Source: Streptomyces sp. WAC 01529
Lineage (GTDB): Bacteria; Actinomycetota; Actinomycetes; Streptomycetales; Streptomycetaceae
Length of the DNA: 64,000 bases
Direction: 5' to 3'
NCBI RefSeq assembly: GCF_003945545.1
Contig: NZ_CP029617.1
Location: 7,963,001-8,027,000, forward strand
Position numbers and translations under genes: made by a program. Position 1 is the first letter of the stretch. Each line of letters starts with the position of its first letter. The notes beneath the pieces are model-generated. The model ran no database searches. It was not told the origin of the DNA and was given only the letters and a program-made list of their open reading frames with translations. Below are positions 43,578 through 51,339 of the stretch, one piece after another.

Positions 43578-44156
43578 GTGAACGCACAGCCGAAGCCTCC
43601 CGCGTCCGTCCAGGCGCTGATCGTCATCGACATGCAGTCCGCTTTCGTCAGCGGGCGTGGCGCCGTGCCCGACGCCGACCGTCTGCTCGACACCGTCGGG
43701 GACCTCATGGCCCGTGCCCGCGAGAGCGGCGCGCTCCTCGTCCAGCTCCAGAACGACGGGGAGCCCGGCGCCCCCGACGAACCGGACACCCCCGGCTGGC
43801 GCCTCCACCTGCCCGTCGACGCCGGCCGCGGCGAGGTCGTCCTGCGCAAGAGCGCCGACGACGGCTTCGAGGAGACCCGCCTGGAGAAGGTGCTCCGGGA
43901 GGCCGGGGTGACCGCGCTCGCCCTGTGCGGCGTCATGTCCGAGATGTGCGTCAGCGCCACCGCGCGCACCGCCCTGGATCTCGACTTCCGTGTCGTCCTG
44001 CCGCACGACGCCCACGCGACGTACGACATCCCGGCCGCCGAGGGCATCAGTGACGCGGTGCCCGCCGCGGTCGTCTCGCGTGTCGCCGAGTGGGCCCTCG
44101 GCGACGAGATCGAGGTCGCCGCACGGGCCTGCGACGTCGGCTTCACCAAGCCGTAA
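43578..44156 (+). CDS. Isochorismatase-family cysteine hydrolase
   Basis: The 192-aa protein shows ALIVIDMQSAFVSG with the catalytic Asp, EVVLRKSADDGFEET with the Lys and LALCGVMSEMCVSATARTALD with the nucleophilic Cys preceded by a cis-peptide region. The triad suits a nicotinamidase or amide-hydrolase type enzyme; the substrate is unclear. GTG 43578 is the start. It is convergent with the lactonase gene. Confidence 0.83.
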   Translation: MNAQPKPPASVQALIVIDMQSAFVSGRGAVPDADRLLDTVGDLMARARESGALLVQLQNDGEPGAPDEPDTPGWRLHLPVDAGRGEVVLRKSADDGFEETRLEKVLREAGVTALALCGVMSEMCVSATARTALDLDFRVVLPHDAHATYDIPAAEGISDAVPAAVVSRVAEWALGDEIEVAARACDVGFTKP

Positions 44157-44171
44157 CGGGGTCCGTCGCCG

Positions 44172-45461
44172 TCAGGCCGCAGGCAGCACGCACACCGCGG
44201 CCCGCGCCCTGAACGGCTGCCCCGCCGGGCGTAGTTCACCGCCGCGGGGGTCGACGTGGAACACGCTCACCGAGTCCGACTTCTGGTTCGCGGTGAACAG
44301 CAGCCGCCCGGAAGGGGAGAGCGCGAGGTGGCGGGGGAAGTCCCCGCGCACCGGCACGGTGTCCAGGAGCCGCAGCCGGGCGCCGCCGCGCTCGATCGCG
44401 TACCGCGCGAGGCTGTTGTGGCCCCGGTTGGCCAAATACGCGAAGCGGCCGTCGCGCGCCACCACGAGCTGCGCCGGGTGGTTGGTGCCCTCGCCGGAGC
44501 CCGTCGACTGCGGTTCGCCCGGCGTGAGGCGGCCGGTGGCGGGGTCGTAGGCGCAGACGACGACCGTGTCGTCCACCTCGTTGGCGAGGTACGCGAAGTG
44601 CCCCGAGGGGTGGAAGGCGAGATGGCGTGGGCCCGCGCCGGGCCGCAGGACCGCGTGGGAGACCCGGCGGAGCGTGCCTGCCTCGCGGTCGAGCCGGTAG
44701 GTGTAAACGGTGTCGTTGCCGAGGTCCACGGCGAGGATGTGGCGGCCGTCGGGGGCCGTGCTGATCTGGTGGGCGTGCGGTCCGTCCTGCCCCGGGCCCG
44801 GCGGCGGCGAGGAGTGCGTGACCACGTCCGTACGCTCGCCCAGCGCGCCGGACTTCTGGAGGGGGTGCACCGCCACGCTGCCGGAGAGGTAGTTCGCGCT
44901 GAGCAGCCAGCGGCCGCTCGGGTGCACCGAGAGGTGGCAGGGGTGCGCGCCGCCGGTGCCGCGCGTCCCGAGGATCTTGTGCGCGCCGCCTGGGGAGAGG
45001 GCGATGGCGGTCACCGCGCCCTTCTCCCGCTCGCTGACGGCGTAGAGCGTGCGGCCCGAGGGGTGCAGCGCCAGATAGGAGGGGTCGGGCACGCCGCTGA
45101 TGGTGCCGGTGCCGGTGCCGGTGACGCGGCCCGTCGTCTCGTCGTACGTCGCCCGACCGATGCCCGTCCCGCCGCCCTCCTGGGAGGTGTACGTCCCCAG
45201 GAACAACTGCCGCTCGCGGCGCGGGCGGTGAGACGCCGACGGGTCGGGTTCCTGGCGCGTGGCGTCCCCGTCCGTGGCGCCCCTGTCCGTGGCGTCCTTG
45301 CGTGTGCGGTCCGCGCTCTCGCGGCCCGGCGGGTCAGAGGAGGCGCAGCCCGCGGTGGAGGAGAGCGCCCCCGCCGCGGCCGCCCCCGCCAGCGCCCCGA
45401 CGAACCGGCGCCGCCCCGGGTGGCTTCCCCGCTGAGAGGCCGCCCCTTCTCCGCTGCTCAT
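44172..45461 (-). CDS. Lactonase-family beta-propeller lipoprotein (6-phosphogluconolactonase-like)
   Basis: The 429-aa precursor has a Tat leader (GRRRFVGALAGAAAAGAL) and a lipobox STAGCAS, so it is probably a Tat-exported lipoprotein. A charged linker (RTRKDATDRGATDGDATRQEPD, partly encoded by repeated GTCCGTGGCG) precedes a seven-bladed propeller of PF10282 type: FLGTYTSQEGGGTGIG, VPDPSYLALHPSGRTLYAV, GPHAHQISTAPDGRHILAVDLGNDTVYTY, GAGPRHLAFHPSGHFAYLANE. Extracellular members may act on lactones other than phosphogluconolactone. Confidence 0.8.
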   Translation of the reverse strand: MSSGEGAASQRGSHPGRRRFVGALAGAAAAGALSSTAGCASSDPPGRESADRTRKDATDRGATDGDATRQEPDPSASHRPRRERQLFLGTYTSQEGGGTGIGRATYDETTGRVTGTGTGTISGVPDPSYLALHPSGRTLYAVSEREKGAVTAIALSPGGAHKILGTRGTGGAHPCHLSVHPSGRWLLSANYLSGSVAVHPLQKSGALGERTDVVTHSSPPPGPGQDGPHAHQISTAPDGRHILAVDLGNDTVYTYRLDREAGTLRRVSHAVLRPGAGPRHLAFHPSGHFAYLANEVDDTVVVCAYDPATGRLTPGEPQSTGSGEGTNHPAQLVVARDGRFAYLANRGHNSLARYAIERGGARLRLLDTVPVRGDFPRHLALSPSGRLLFTANQKSDSVSVFHVDPRGGELRPAGQPFRARAAVCVLPAA

Positions 45462-45692
45462 GCCCGCACCTCATGGGTCGCTGGTTCCACGTACGGCAGC
45501 CACAGTGCCCCCTCCATGATCGAGCCGACAAGTGGCGCACCGCCCGCGCGCCACCGCCGACCCCCACAGGGTGATCCGCGCCCGCCCAGGTCCGCCGCCC
45601 GGCGGAGGCGGTAGGTCCCGGAGGCCGACGCGGCGGCGGCGCACACGCGAAAGCCTCGGCGGGTACGGCGATCCTCGGCCCTGGGAGAAACA

Positions 45693-46874
45693 GTGACGGC
45701 CCCCTCGAACACCCCCGTGATCAGGCGCGCGTGGCGGAGAACCGAAGGCCCCCGCGCCCCCTGGGGCCGCCGCTGGCCCGACTGGGCTCCCCGCGCCGCG
45801 CAGGTCTGGGCCGGGCTGTACGCCGTCGTCCTCGTCGGCTGGGCCGCGACGGGCACCGCTGTGCCGCTCACGCCACACACGTACCAACCGGCCGCCTTCC
45901 AGCTCACCCAGGCGGCCCTCGCGGTGCTGGCCGCGGGAGTCTGCGCGGCGGCGGACCGCGCCAGGAGGGCCCGGAGCGGGTCTGCGGGGAGCGGCACTCC
46001 GAAGGGCCGGGCTGCGTCTGCGGTGAACGGCACCCGGAAGGGCCGGATCGCGGTGGGTGTCTCGCTCGCGCTCCTCGTCCCCGCATTCGGCTGGGGCGCG
46101 ATCGGACTGCCGATGCACTTCGTGACGCTGGCGTCGGGCTCGGGAGTGGAGAGCGCGACGGGGCTCGTCCACCTGCTCCTGAACACCTGCGGCGGCGGGC
46201 TCCTCGCCATGGTCGCCCTGGCCTACCGGCGCGGGCTGCGCGGCCGGTGCGCCCGCTGCGGCCAGGGGCACGAGGGGCCCGGCGACGGCCCGCTGGCCCA
46301 CCCGCCCGCATCCACCGCGTCGGCGCGGACCCGCGTGACGGCGTACGCCCTCGTGTGCGGGCTGCTGCCCTGGACCGTGGTCAAGACCGTCTGGCTCCTC
46401 GGCGGCGACGCGATCGGCGTGAGCGGCGAGGCCTGGCAGGACGACGTGGAAGCGGAGGCGACGGGCGCCTCGCGCGCGCTAGCCTCGGTCGGCGTCGACG
46501 TGACCGTGCTCGCGGCGCTGCTCGGCGTGTTCCTGCTGGCCGGTCTGATGCACCGCTGGGGACAGGTGTTCCCGCGCTGGACGCCGCTTCTGGCCGGGCG
46601 GCGCGTACCGCGGCTGCTGCCGCTCATCCCCGCGTGGCTGACCGGCGGCGCCCTGTCGGTGTACGGCGCGGGGCTCCTCGTCTACGCCCTGCTGAGCGCG
46701 CTCGGCGTGGTGCCGGGGCTCGATCCCGTCGGGGTCTTCACCACCACCGGCGGGATGACCTGGATGGTGGCCTTCGGCGGATTCTCCTTCGGGGGCCTGG
46801 GCACGGGGCTCCTCGTGGCGTCCCGCTCGTACGCGGCGCGCAGCCGGCCGGTGTGCGTGGCCGCTCACCGCTGA
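45693..46874 (+). CDS. Multi-pass membrane protein of unknown function
   Basis: The 393-aa protein starts at GTG 45693 and has about eight hydrophobic helices, for example VWAGLYAVVLVGWAATGTAVP, VGVSLALLVPAFGWGAIGLPMHFV, LVHLLLNTCGGGLLAMVALAY and VTVLAALLGVFLLAGLMH. A CxxC pair (GRCARCGQGHEG) sits in a loop. Residues about 95-118 are a 12-residue duplication (SGSAGSGTPKGR, ASAVNGTRKGR), encoded by a 36-bp imperfect tandem repeat at 45976-46046. I do not recognise the family. Confidence 0.7.
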   Translation: MTAPSNTPVIRRAWRRTEGPRAPWGRRWPDWAPRAAQVWAGLYAVVLVGWAATGTAVPLTPHTYQPAAFQLTQAALAVLAAGVCAAADRARRARSGSAGSGTPKGRAASAVNGTRKGRIAVGVSLALLVPAFGWGAIGLPMHFVTLASGSGVESATGLVHLLLNTCGGGLLAMVALAYRRGLRGRCARCGQGHEGPGDGPLAHPPASTASARTRVTAYALVCGLLPWTVVKTVWLLGGDAIGVSGEAWQDDVEAEATGASRALASVGVDVTVLAALLGVFLLAGLMHRWGQVFPRWTPLLAGRRVPRLLPLIPAWLTGGALSVYGAGLLVYALLSALGVVPGLDPVGVFTTTGGMTWMVAFGGFSFGGLGTGLLVASRSYAARSRPVCVAAHR

Positions 46875-46930
46875 GGAGGGGACCCTCCAGGTCACCCCTG
46901 CCGCGCATCATCCAGGTGAGCCCAGCCACG

Positions 46931-48109
46931 TCATCCGGCGCCCCCGACCACCGCGCCTTCCGTCTCGCACGCGTCGGCGCCGTGCGTGTCCCATGCCGGG
47001 AAGGGGTCGTGCCGCGGCGCTTCCTCCCCTTCGGCGAGCAGGCAGCGGGTCAGCGCGGCCCGCAGCGGCGCGGCACGCAACTCCGTGCCGATGAACACCA
47101 GTTCCTGGCCCTGCGTGTCGCCCGCCGTCCGCGCCCCCGAGGGCTCGAAGCGGGCCACCGAGCCGGCCTGCGACCACAGCCCCGTCACCCGGGGGCGGCT
47201 CGCCAGCCAGAAGAACCCCTTGGAGCGCAGGATCCGCCCGAAGGCCCCGCTCTCCATCTCCTCGGTGACGAAGGACCACAACCGGCCGGGGTGGAAGGGC
47301 CGTTCGGCACGGAACACCGTGCTCGAGATGCCGTACTCCTCGGTCTCCGGCACGTGGTCGCCGTTCAGCTCCCGCACCCACCCCGGCGCCTGCTGTGCAC
47401 GCTCCAGGTCGAACAGGCCGGTCTCCAGGACCTGCGCGAGATCCACCCGGCCCCGGGTCGCGGGCACCACGCGGGCGAGCGGGTTGAGGCGCGCGAGGGT
47501 GGCCGCGAGCCGCCCGGCGGTCTCCGCGTCGACCAGGTCGAGCTTGTTGAGGACGATGACGTCGGCGAACTCCACCTGGTCCACCAGGAGATCGCTGACC
47601 GTGCGCTCGTCGTCCTCGTACTGATCGAGACCGCGCTCCACGAGGCCGTCACCGCCGGTGAGTTCCGGCAGGAAGTTGGCGGCGTCCACCACCGTCACCA
47701 TCGTGTCGAGCCGGGCCAGATCGCCGAGCGTGGCGCCGTCGTCGCGCGGGAACGCGAAGGTCGCGGCCACCGGCATCGGCTCGGAGATGCCGCTCGACTC
47801 GATGAGCAGATGGTCGAAGCGGCCCTCGCGGGCCAGCCGGTCGACCTCTTCGAGCAGGTCGTCGCGGAGGGTGCAGCAGATGCAGCCGTTGGTCAGCTCG
47901 ACCAGGCGTTCCTCGGTGCGGGAGAGGGCGGCCTCGCCGCCGCGCACCAGAGCGGCGTCGATGTTGACCTCGCTCATGTCGTTGACGATCACCGCGACGC
48001 GCAGGCCGTCGCGGTTGCCTAGGACGTGGTTGAGCAGCGTGGTCTTGCCCGCGCCGAGAAAGCCGGAGAGGACGGTCACGGGCAGCCGCGCGGTCGGTAC
48101 GTGCGTCAT
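46931..48109 (-). CDS. G3E-family GTPase (CobW/ZNG1-like metal chaperone)
   Basis: The 392-aa protein has the Walker A loop VLSGFLGAGKTTLLNHVLGN, the metal-binding CxCC motif ELTNGCICCTLRDDLLEE, ESSGISEP, VVDAANFL and NKLDLVD. A C-terminal CobW_C domain includes FHPGRLWSFV and SKGFFWLASRP. Such GTPases deliver zinc to client enzymes during zinc shortage. It follows the zinc-free bL32 gene by 14 bp on the same strand, and both are likely under the Zur-like site upstream. Confidence 0.87.
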   Translation of the reverse strand: MTHVPTARLPVTVLSGFLGAGKTTLLNHVLGNRDGLRVAVIVNDMSEVNIDAALVRGGEAALSRTEERLVELTNGCICCTLRDDLLEEVDRLAREGRFDHLLIESSGISEPMPVAATFAFPRDDGATLGDLARLDTMVTVVDAANFLPELTGGDGLVERGLDQYEDDERTVSDLLVDQVEFADVIVLNKLDLVDAETAGRLAATLARLNPLARVVPATRGRVDLAQVLETGLFDLERAQQAPGWVRELNGDHVPETEEYGISSTVFRAERPFHPGRLWSFVTEEMESGAFGRILRSKGFFWLASRPRVTGLWSQAGSVARFEPSGARTAGDTQGQELVFIGTELRAAPLRAALTRCLLAEGEEAPRHDPFPAWDTHGADACETEGAVVGGAG

Positions 48110-48123
48110 GTGCGGGACGGCTC

Positions 48124-48294
48124 TCAGCTCTCGGGGCGCAGCAGGCCGCGCTCGTACGCCTTGAGCAGCCGCTGCGGGACCATGTGCCGCTCGCCGTCGA
48201 CGGTGACGGGCACCAGCTGCGGGGTGCTGGCCTTCCACTGGGCGCGGCGGTGGCGGGTGTTGCTGCGGGACATCTTCCGCTTGGGTACGGCCAT
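48124..48294 (-). CDS. rpmF: Ribosomal protein bL32, zinc-free paralogue
   Basis: The 56-aa protein MAVPKRKMSRSNTRHRRAQW... is a bL32 protein. It has no cysteine at all, so it lacks the zinc ribbon and is the zinc-independent form used under zinc limitation. ATG 48294 has AGGAGG eight bases upstream. It is the first gene of an operon with the G3E GTPase. Confidence 0.9.
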   Translation of the reverse strand: MAVPKRKMSRSNTRHRRAQWKASTPQLVPVTVDGERHMVPQRLLKAYERGLLRPES

Positions 48295-48340
48295 GGGGTC
48301 CTCCTGAGATGAGGGGGTGAGCGACGCCTGCGACGCTATA

Positions 48341-48361
48341 TGAAAATGGATCCCATTAACA
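48341..48361. promoter_or_regulatory. Zur-like box
   Basis: TGAAAATGGATCCCATTAACA contains the palindrome AATGG/CCATT and a left half-site TGAAAATGG typical of actinobacterial Zur boxes; the right half is less conserved. It lies about 47 bp before the zinc-free rpmF ATG, just past the stop of the MFS gene. The gene content supports Zur control strongly. Confidence 0.65.
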
Positions 48362-48362
48362 A

Positions 48363-49616
48363 CTAGCGCTCTTCGCTGACCCCGGCCGCGGCGCCCGCCG
48401 TGCTGGACGCGGACTCCCGCCGCGGCAGCAGCAGCGGAGTGGCCAGCATGAGCAGCCCGGCGGTCGCGATCGCGGCGCGAGGGCCCGTGGCGGCGGCCAG
48501 CAGCCCCCACAGGGCCGTCATGGCCGCCGTGGCGATCTTGCCGGTGACCGACCACGCGGACAGGGTGCGGACCACGCGCTCCGCCGGAAGCTGTTCGAGG
48601 CGGTAGGTGGCGAGCACCGGCGCGTACACGCTCGAGCAGGTGATCACGCCGAACTCGACGACCATCACGAGGACGAGTCCGCTGACGCCGGAGTGGACGA
48701 GGGCGAGGCCGAGGGGCCAGCACACGCGCAGCACCCCCGAGGCGAGCAGGACCCCGCGCTGCCCGAGCCGTGCCACGAGGCGCGGGGCCAGCCGCGAGCC
48801 GAGCAGACCGCCGAGGCAGGGGAGGGCGAAGGCCAGGCCGTACTGCCAGGGCGCGAAGCCGAGGCTGCCGAGCATCAGGACGGCGAGCAGCGGCATCGCC
48901 GCCATGATCAGGCCGTTGACCAGCACCGTGTGGAAGAACAGCGGACGCAGCACCGGATCGGCGAGGATGAAGCGCCACCCGTCCAGCAGGTCCCTTGCCC
49001 GCAGCCGGGCCGCCGGGTCGGCGCGGACAGGGCGGGGCTCCTTCCCGCGGATCGCCCCGATGCCCACGGCCGAGAGCAGGTAGCTGACCGCGTCGGCGGC
49101 CACGGTCATCACGGGGCCGAAGAGGCCGATCGCCGCCCCGCCGAGGGGCGGCCCGAGCATGGTCGCCGTCCAGGCCGTCGACTCGAACCGCCCGTTCGCG
49201 ACGAGCAGGTCCCGTGGCGCCACCAGCCCCTTGAGGAAGGCACCGGAAGCCGCGCCGAAGGTGATGTCGGCCGCGGCGACCACGACCGAGACGACGAGCA
49301 GCTGCCCGAAGCCGAGCACCCCGAGCGCGTACGCGGCGGGAACGCTCACAAGCGCCGCGCACCGCACCAGATCCATCGCGATCATCACCGGCCGCTTGCG
49401 GCGGAACTCCACCCACGGCCCGAGCGGCACGGCCACCGCCGCCCCCACCGCGAGCCCCGACGCGGCGAGGACCGCCACCTCCGTGGGCCCGGAGCCCAGC
49501 ACCAGGATCGCGATCAGGGGAAACGCGTCGAACGCCAGCCGCGTACCGAACGTACTGACCGCGTACGCCGACCACAGCCACCCGAACCGCCGCCCGAGCG
49601 ACCGCTTCCCCGCCAC
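48363..49616 (-). CDS. MFS transporter
   Basis: The 417-aa protein has about 12 transmembrane helices, with the MFS family 3 (enterobactin exporter-like) pattern: YAVSTFGTRLAFDAFPLIAILVLG, a loop LGPWVEFRRKRPVMIAMDLVRC and FESTAWTATMLGPPLGGAAIGLFGP. It starts at GTG 49616 and is divergent from a LysR gene. It may export a drug or secondary metabolite. The stop abuts the Zur-like box. Confidence 0.8.
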   Translation of the reverse strand: MAGKRSLGRRFGWLWSAYAVSTFGTRLAFDAFPLIAILVLGSGPTEVAVLAASGLAVGAAVAVPLGPWVEFRRKRPVMIAMDLVRCAALVSVPAAYALGVLGFGQLLVVSVVVAAADITFGAASGAFLKGLVAPRDLLVANGRFESTAWTATMLGPPLGGAAIGLFGPVMTVAADAVSYLLSAVGIGAIRGKEPRPVRADPAARLRARDLLDGWRFILADPVLRPLFFHTVLVNGLIMAAMPLLAVLMLGSLGFAPWQYGLAFALPCLGGLLGSRLAPRLVARLGQRGVLLASGVLRVCWPLGLALVHSGVSGLVLVMVVEFGVITCSSVYAPVLATYRLEQLPAERVVRTLSAWSVTGKIATAAMTALWGLLAAATGPRAAIATAGLLMLATPLLLPRRESASSTAGAAAGVSEER

Positions 49617-49709
49617 TGCCCAACCCCACTTCGAACAACCCCGCGTTGACCTGCGTCATCCAACCGAATGACCCGTCGCCCGAGCAAACAACCGACTCGC
49701 GTGGTCGGC

Positions 49710-49726
49710 CACAACCGCGCGTTGTG
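49710..49726. promoter_or_regulatory. LysR operator candidate
   Basis: CACAAC-CGCGC-GTTGTG is a perfect 6-bp inverted repeat in the 142-bp gap between the divergent MFS and LysR genes, 33 bp before the LysR ATG. Size and place suit a LysR regulatory binding site. Confidence 0.45.
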
Positions 49727-49758
49727 TTCCCGGGTGCGTGCTCCCTAGGGTGGCCGTC

Positions 49759-50694
49759 ATGGATCTCCATGCAGTGCGCGCCTTCGTCGCCGCCGCGGAG
49801 GCGGGCCAGTTCCAGGGAGCCGCCGCCGACCTGTCGATCACCCAGCAGGCCGTCTCCAAGCGCATCGCCACGCTGGAGAAGGAGCTGGCGGTACGGCTGT
49901 TCACCCGCACCGCCCGCGGCGCACGGCTCACCATCGACGGACAGGTGTTCCTGCCGCACGCCCGCGAACTCCTCCAGGCCGAGGAGCGCGCCGCCGCCTC
50001 CGTACGGCCCGGCAGCCGCGCGCTGCGCGTCGACGTGATCGGCCGCCGCCTCGCACCGGCCGCCCTGCTGCGCGACTTCCACCGCGCCCGTCCCGACGCC
50101 GCGCTGGACGTGGTGACGCTCTTCGACGCCGACGCGGCCATCTCCGCCGTCAGGGCCGGCACGATCGACGCGGCGTTCCGCGCCGTCACCGTGCCCGCCC
50201 GGCAGCTCCCCGACGGCATCGTGGCCGACCGGGTCCACGACGAGCCCCTCCAGCTCCTCACCGGGCCGGGCCACGCGCTCGCCGGGGCCCGCTCGGTCAC
50301 CCTGTCCCAGCTCGTCGGGCACCGGATCTGGATGCCCGGCATCGTCACCGGAACCGAGTGGGCCGCCTACTACGAGGAACTCGCCGCGGCCTTCGGGCTC
50401 ACCATCGAGGCGACGGGACCCGACTTCGGCACCGAACCGCTCCTGGACACCATCGCCGACGCCCCGGGGCTCGCCACCTTCGTCGGCGAGCAGACCCGCC
50501 TGGTCTGGCCCGCCGACGACGACCTGCGGCGCATCCCGGTGGTCGACCCGGCACCGGTCTACCCGCACTCCCTGATCCGCCGCGACGACAACCCGCACCC
50601 CACGCTCACCGCACTCCGCGCCCACCTCGCCGCCGCCCGCCCCACCGATGACGCCACCGCGACCTGGACACCGGGCTGGGCCCGGGAAGGGTGA
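49759..50694 (+). CDS. LysR family transcriptional regulator
   Basis: The 311-aa protein begins MDLHAVRAFVAAAEAGQFQGAAADLSITQQAVSKRIATLEKELAVRLFTRTARGARLT, a typical LysR HTH, followed by an effector domain (HDEPLQLLTGPGHALAGARSVTLSQL). ATG 49759 has AGGGTGG seven bases before it. It probably controls the divergent MFS exporter. Its stop converges with the last gene of the phosphonate operon. Confidence 0.85.
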   Translation: MDLHAVRAFVAAAEAGQFQGAAADLSITQQAVSKRIATLEKELAVRLFTRTARGARLTIDGQVFLPHARELLQAEERAAASVRPGSRALRVDVIGRRLAPAALLRDFHRARPDAALDVVTLFDADAAISAVRAGTIDAAFRAVTVPARQLPDGIVADRVHDEPLQLLTGPGHALAGARSVTLSQLVGHRIWMPGIVTGTEWAAYYEELAAAFGLTIEATGPDFGTEPLLDTIADAPGLATFVGEQTRLVWPADDDLRRIPVVDPAPVYPHSLIRRDDNPHPTLTALRAHLAAARPTDDATATWTPGWAREG

Positions 50695-50724
50695 GCGGCC
50701 CCTCCGGGTGACCGCGGGCAATGA

Positions 50725-51312
50725 TCAAGCAGGGGCGGAAAGGTCCATGCGTCCCGGCACTTCCCAGATCGCGGGAGCGGACCAGTCCGTCCACCTGTCG
50801 CTCCACCACGTGGTGCCCGCGTCCAGCATGGCCACCACTCGCTGGGCCTCGGTGCGCACGGCGTCGGCCTCGCCCGGGTGGAAGCCTCCCAGGCGCTCCC
50901 GCTCCTCGAAATGCTCCACATCCTTCCACTGGAAGGAACTGCCGTCTGCGGGCACCCAGATGTCCAGTTCCTGATCGAGGGTGTCGAACCCCCTCGCGTC
51001 CCTCCGCATGGGCTCCTGGAAATTGATGTACCACCCCGAAAATGTGTCACCTTTCCAGAAGTGCCATACGGAGTAGCCGTCGCCCGGCCGCTGCACTTGG
51101 AGCACACCGTCGGACTGCCAGATGTGATCGAAGTTCGCCCAGGGATGGGTGCCCCATCGGAAATCCCCCTGCCCGAACGTGAGTGGCGTCCCCTTCGCCA
51201 AGTACACGGCGAGATGGTCTTCGGTGTCCTCGACCACGCGCACCGGGTAGACGATCCATTCACGGCCGTCGAGCATTTCGCGCCGCCGGATGATGTCACC
51301 GAAGCCGAACAT
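50725..51312 (-). CDS. DUF402 (FomD-family) protein, last gene of phosphonate operon
   Basis: The 195-aa DUF402 protein has YPVRVVEDTEDHLAVYLAKGTPL, GYSVWHFWKG, the acidic DTLDQELDIWV pair of strands and FQWKDVEHFEERERLGGFHPGEADAVRTEAQRVVAMLD. FomD, a DUF402 enzyme of fosfomycin biosynthesis, hydrolyses a CMP-phosphonate. This gene begins 27 bp after the ATP-grasp stop, so co-transcription is likely. No cytidylyltransferase is present, so a FomD-like substrate is uncertain; DUF402 genes also occur outside phosphonate clusters. ATG 51312 is chosen; GTG at 51318 or 51321 is possible. Confidence 0.75.
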   Translation of the reverse strand: MFGFGDIIRRREMLDGREWIVYPVRVVEDTEDHLAVYLAKGTPLTFGQGDFRWGTHPWANFDHIWQSDGVLQVQRPGDGYSVWHFWKGDTFSGWYINFQEPMRRDARGFDTLDQELDIWVPADGSSFQWKDVEHFEERERLGGFHPGEADAVRTEAQRVVAMLDAGTTWWSDRWTDWSAPAIWEVPGRMDLSAPA

Positions 51313-51339
51313 GTGCACCACTCTCTCCGTTTGTCGATC

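Noticed and set aside
48363..50694. MFS/LysR pair as part of the phosphonate cluster
   Set aside because: They form their own divergent unit with its own operator, and the LysR gene converges on the cluster. Codon use looks like the chromosomal background.
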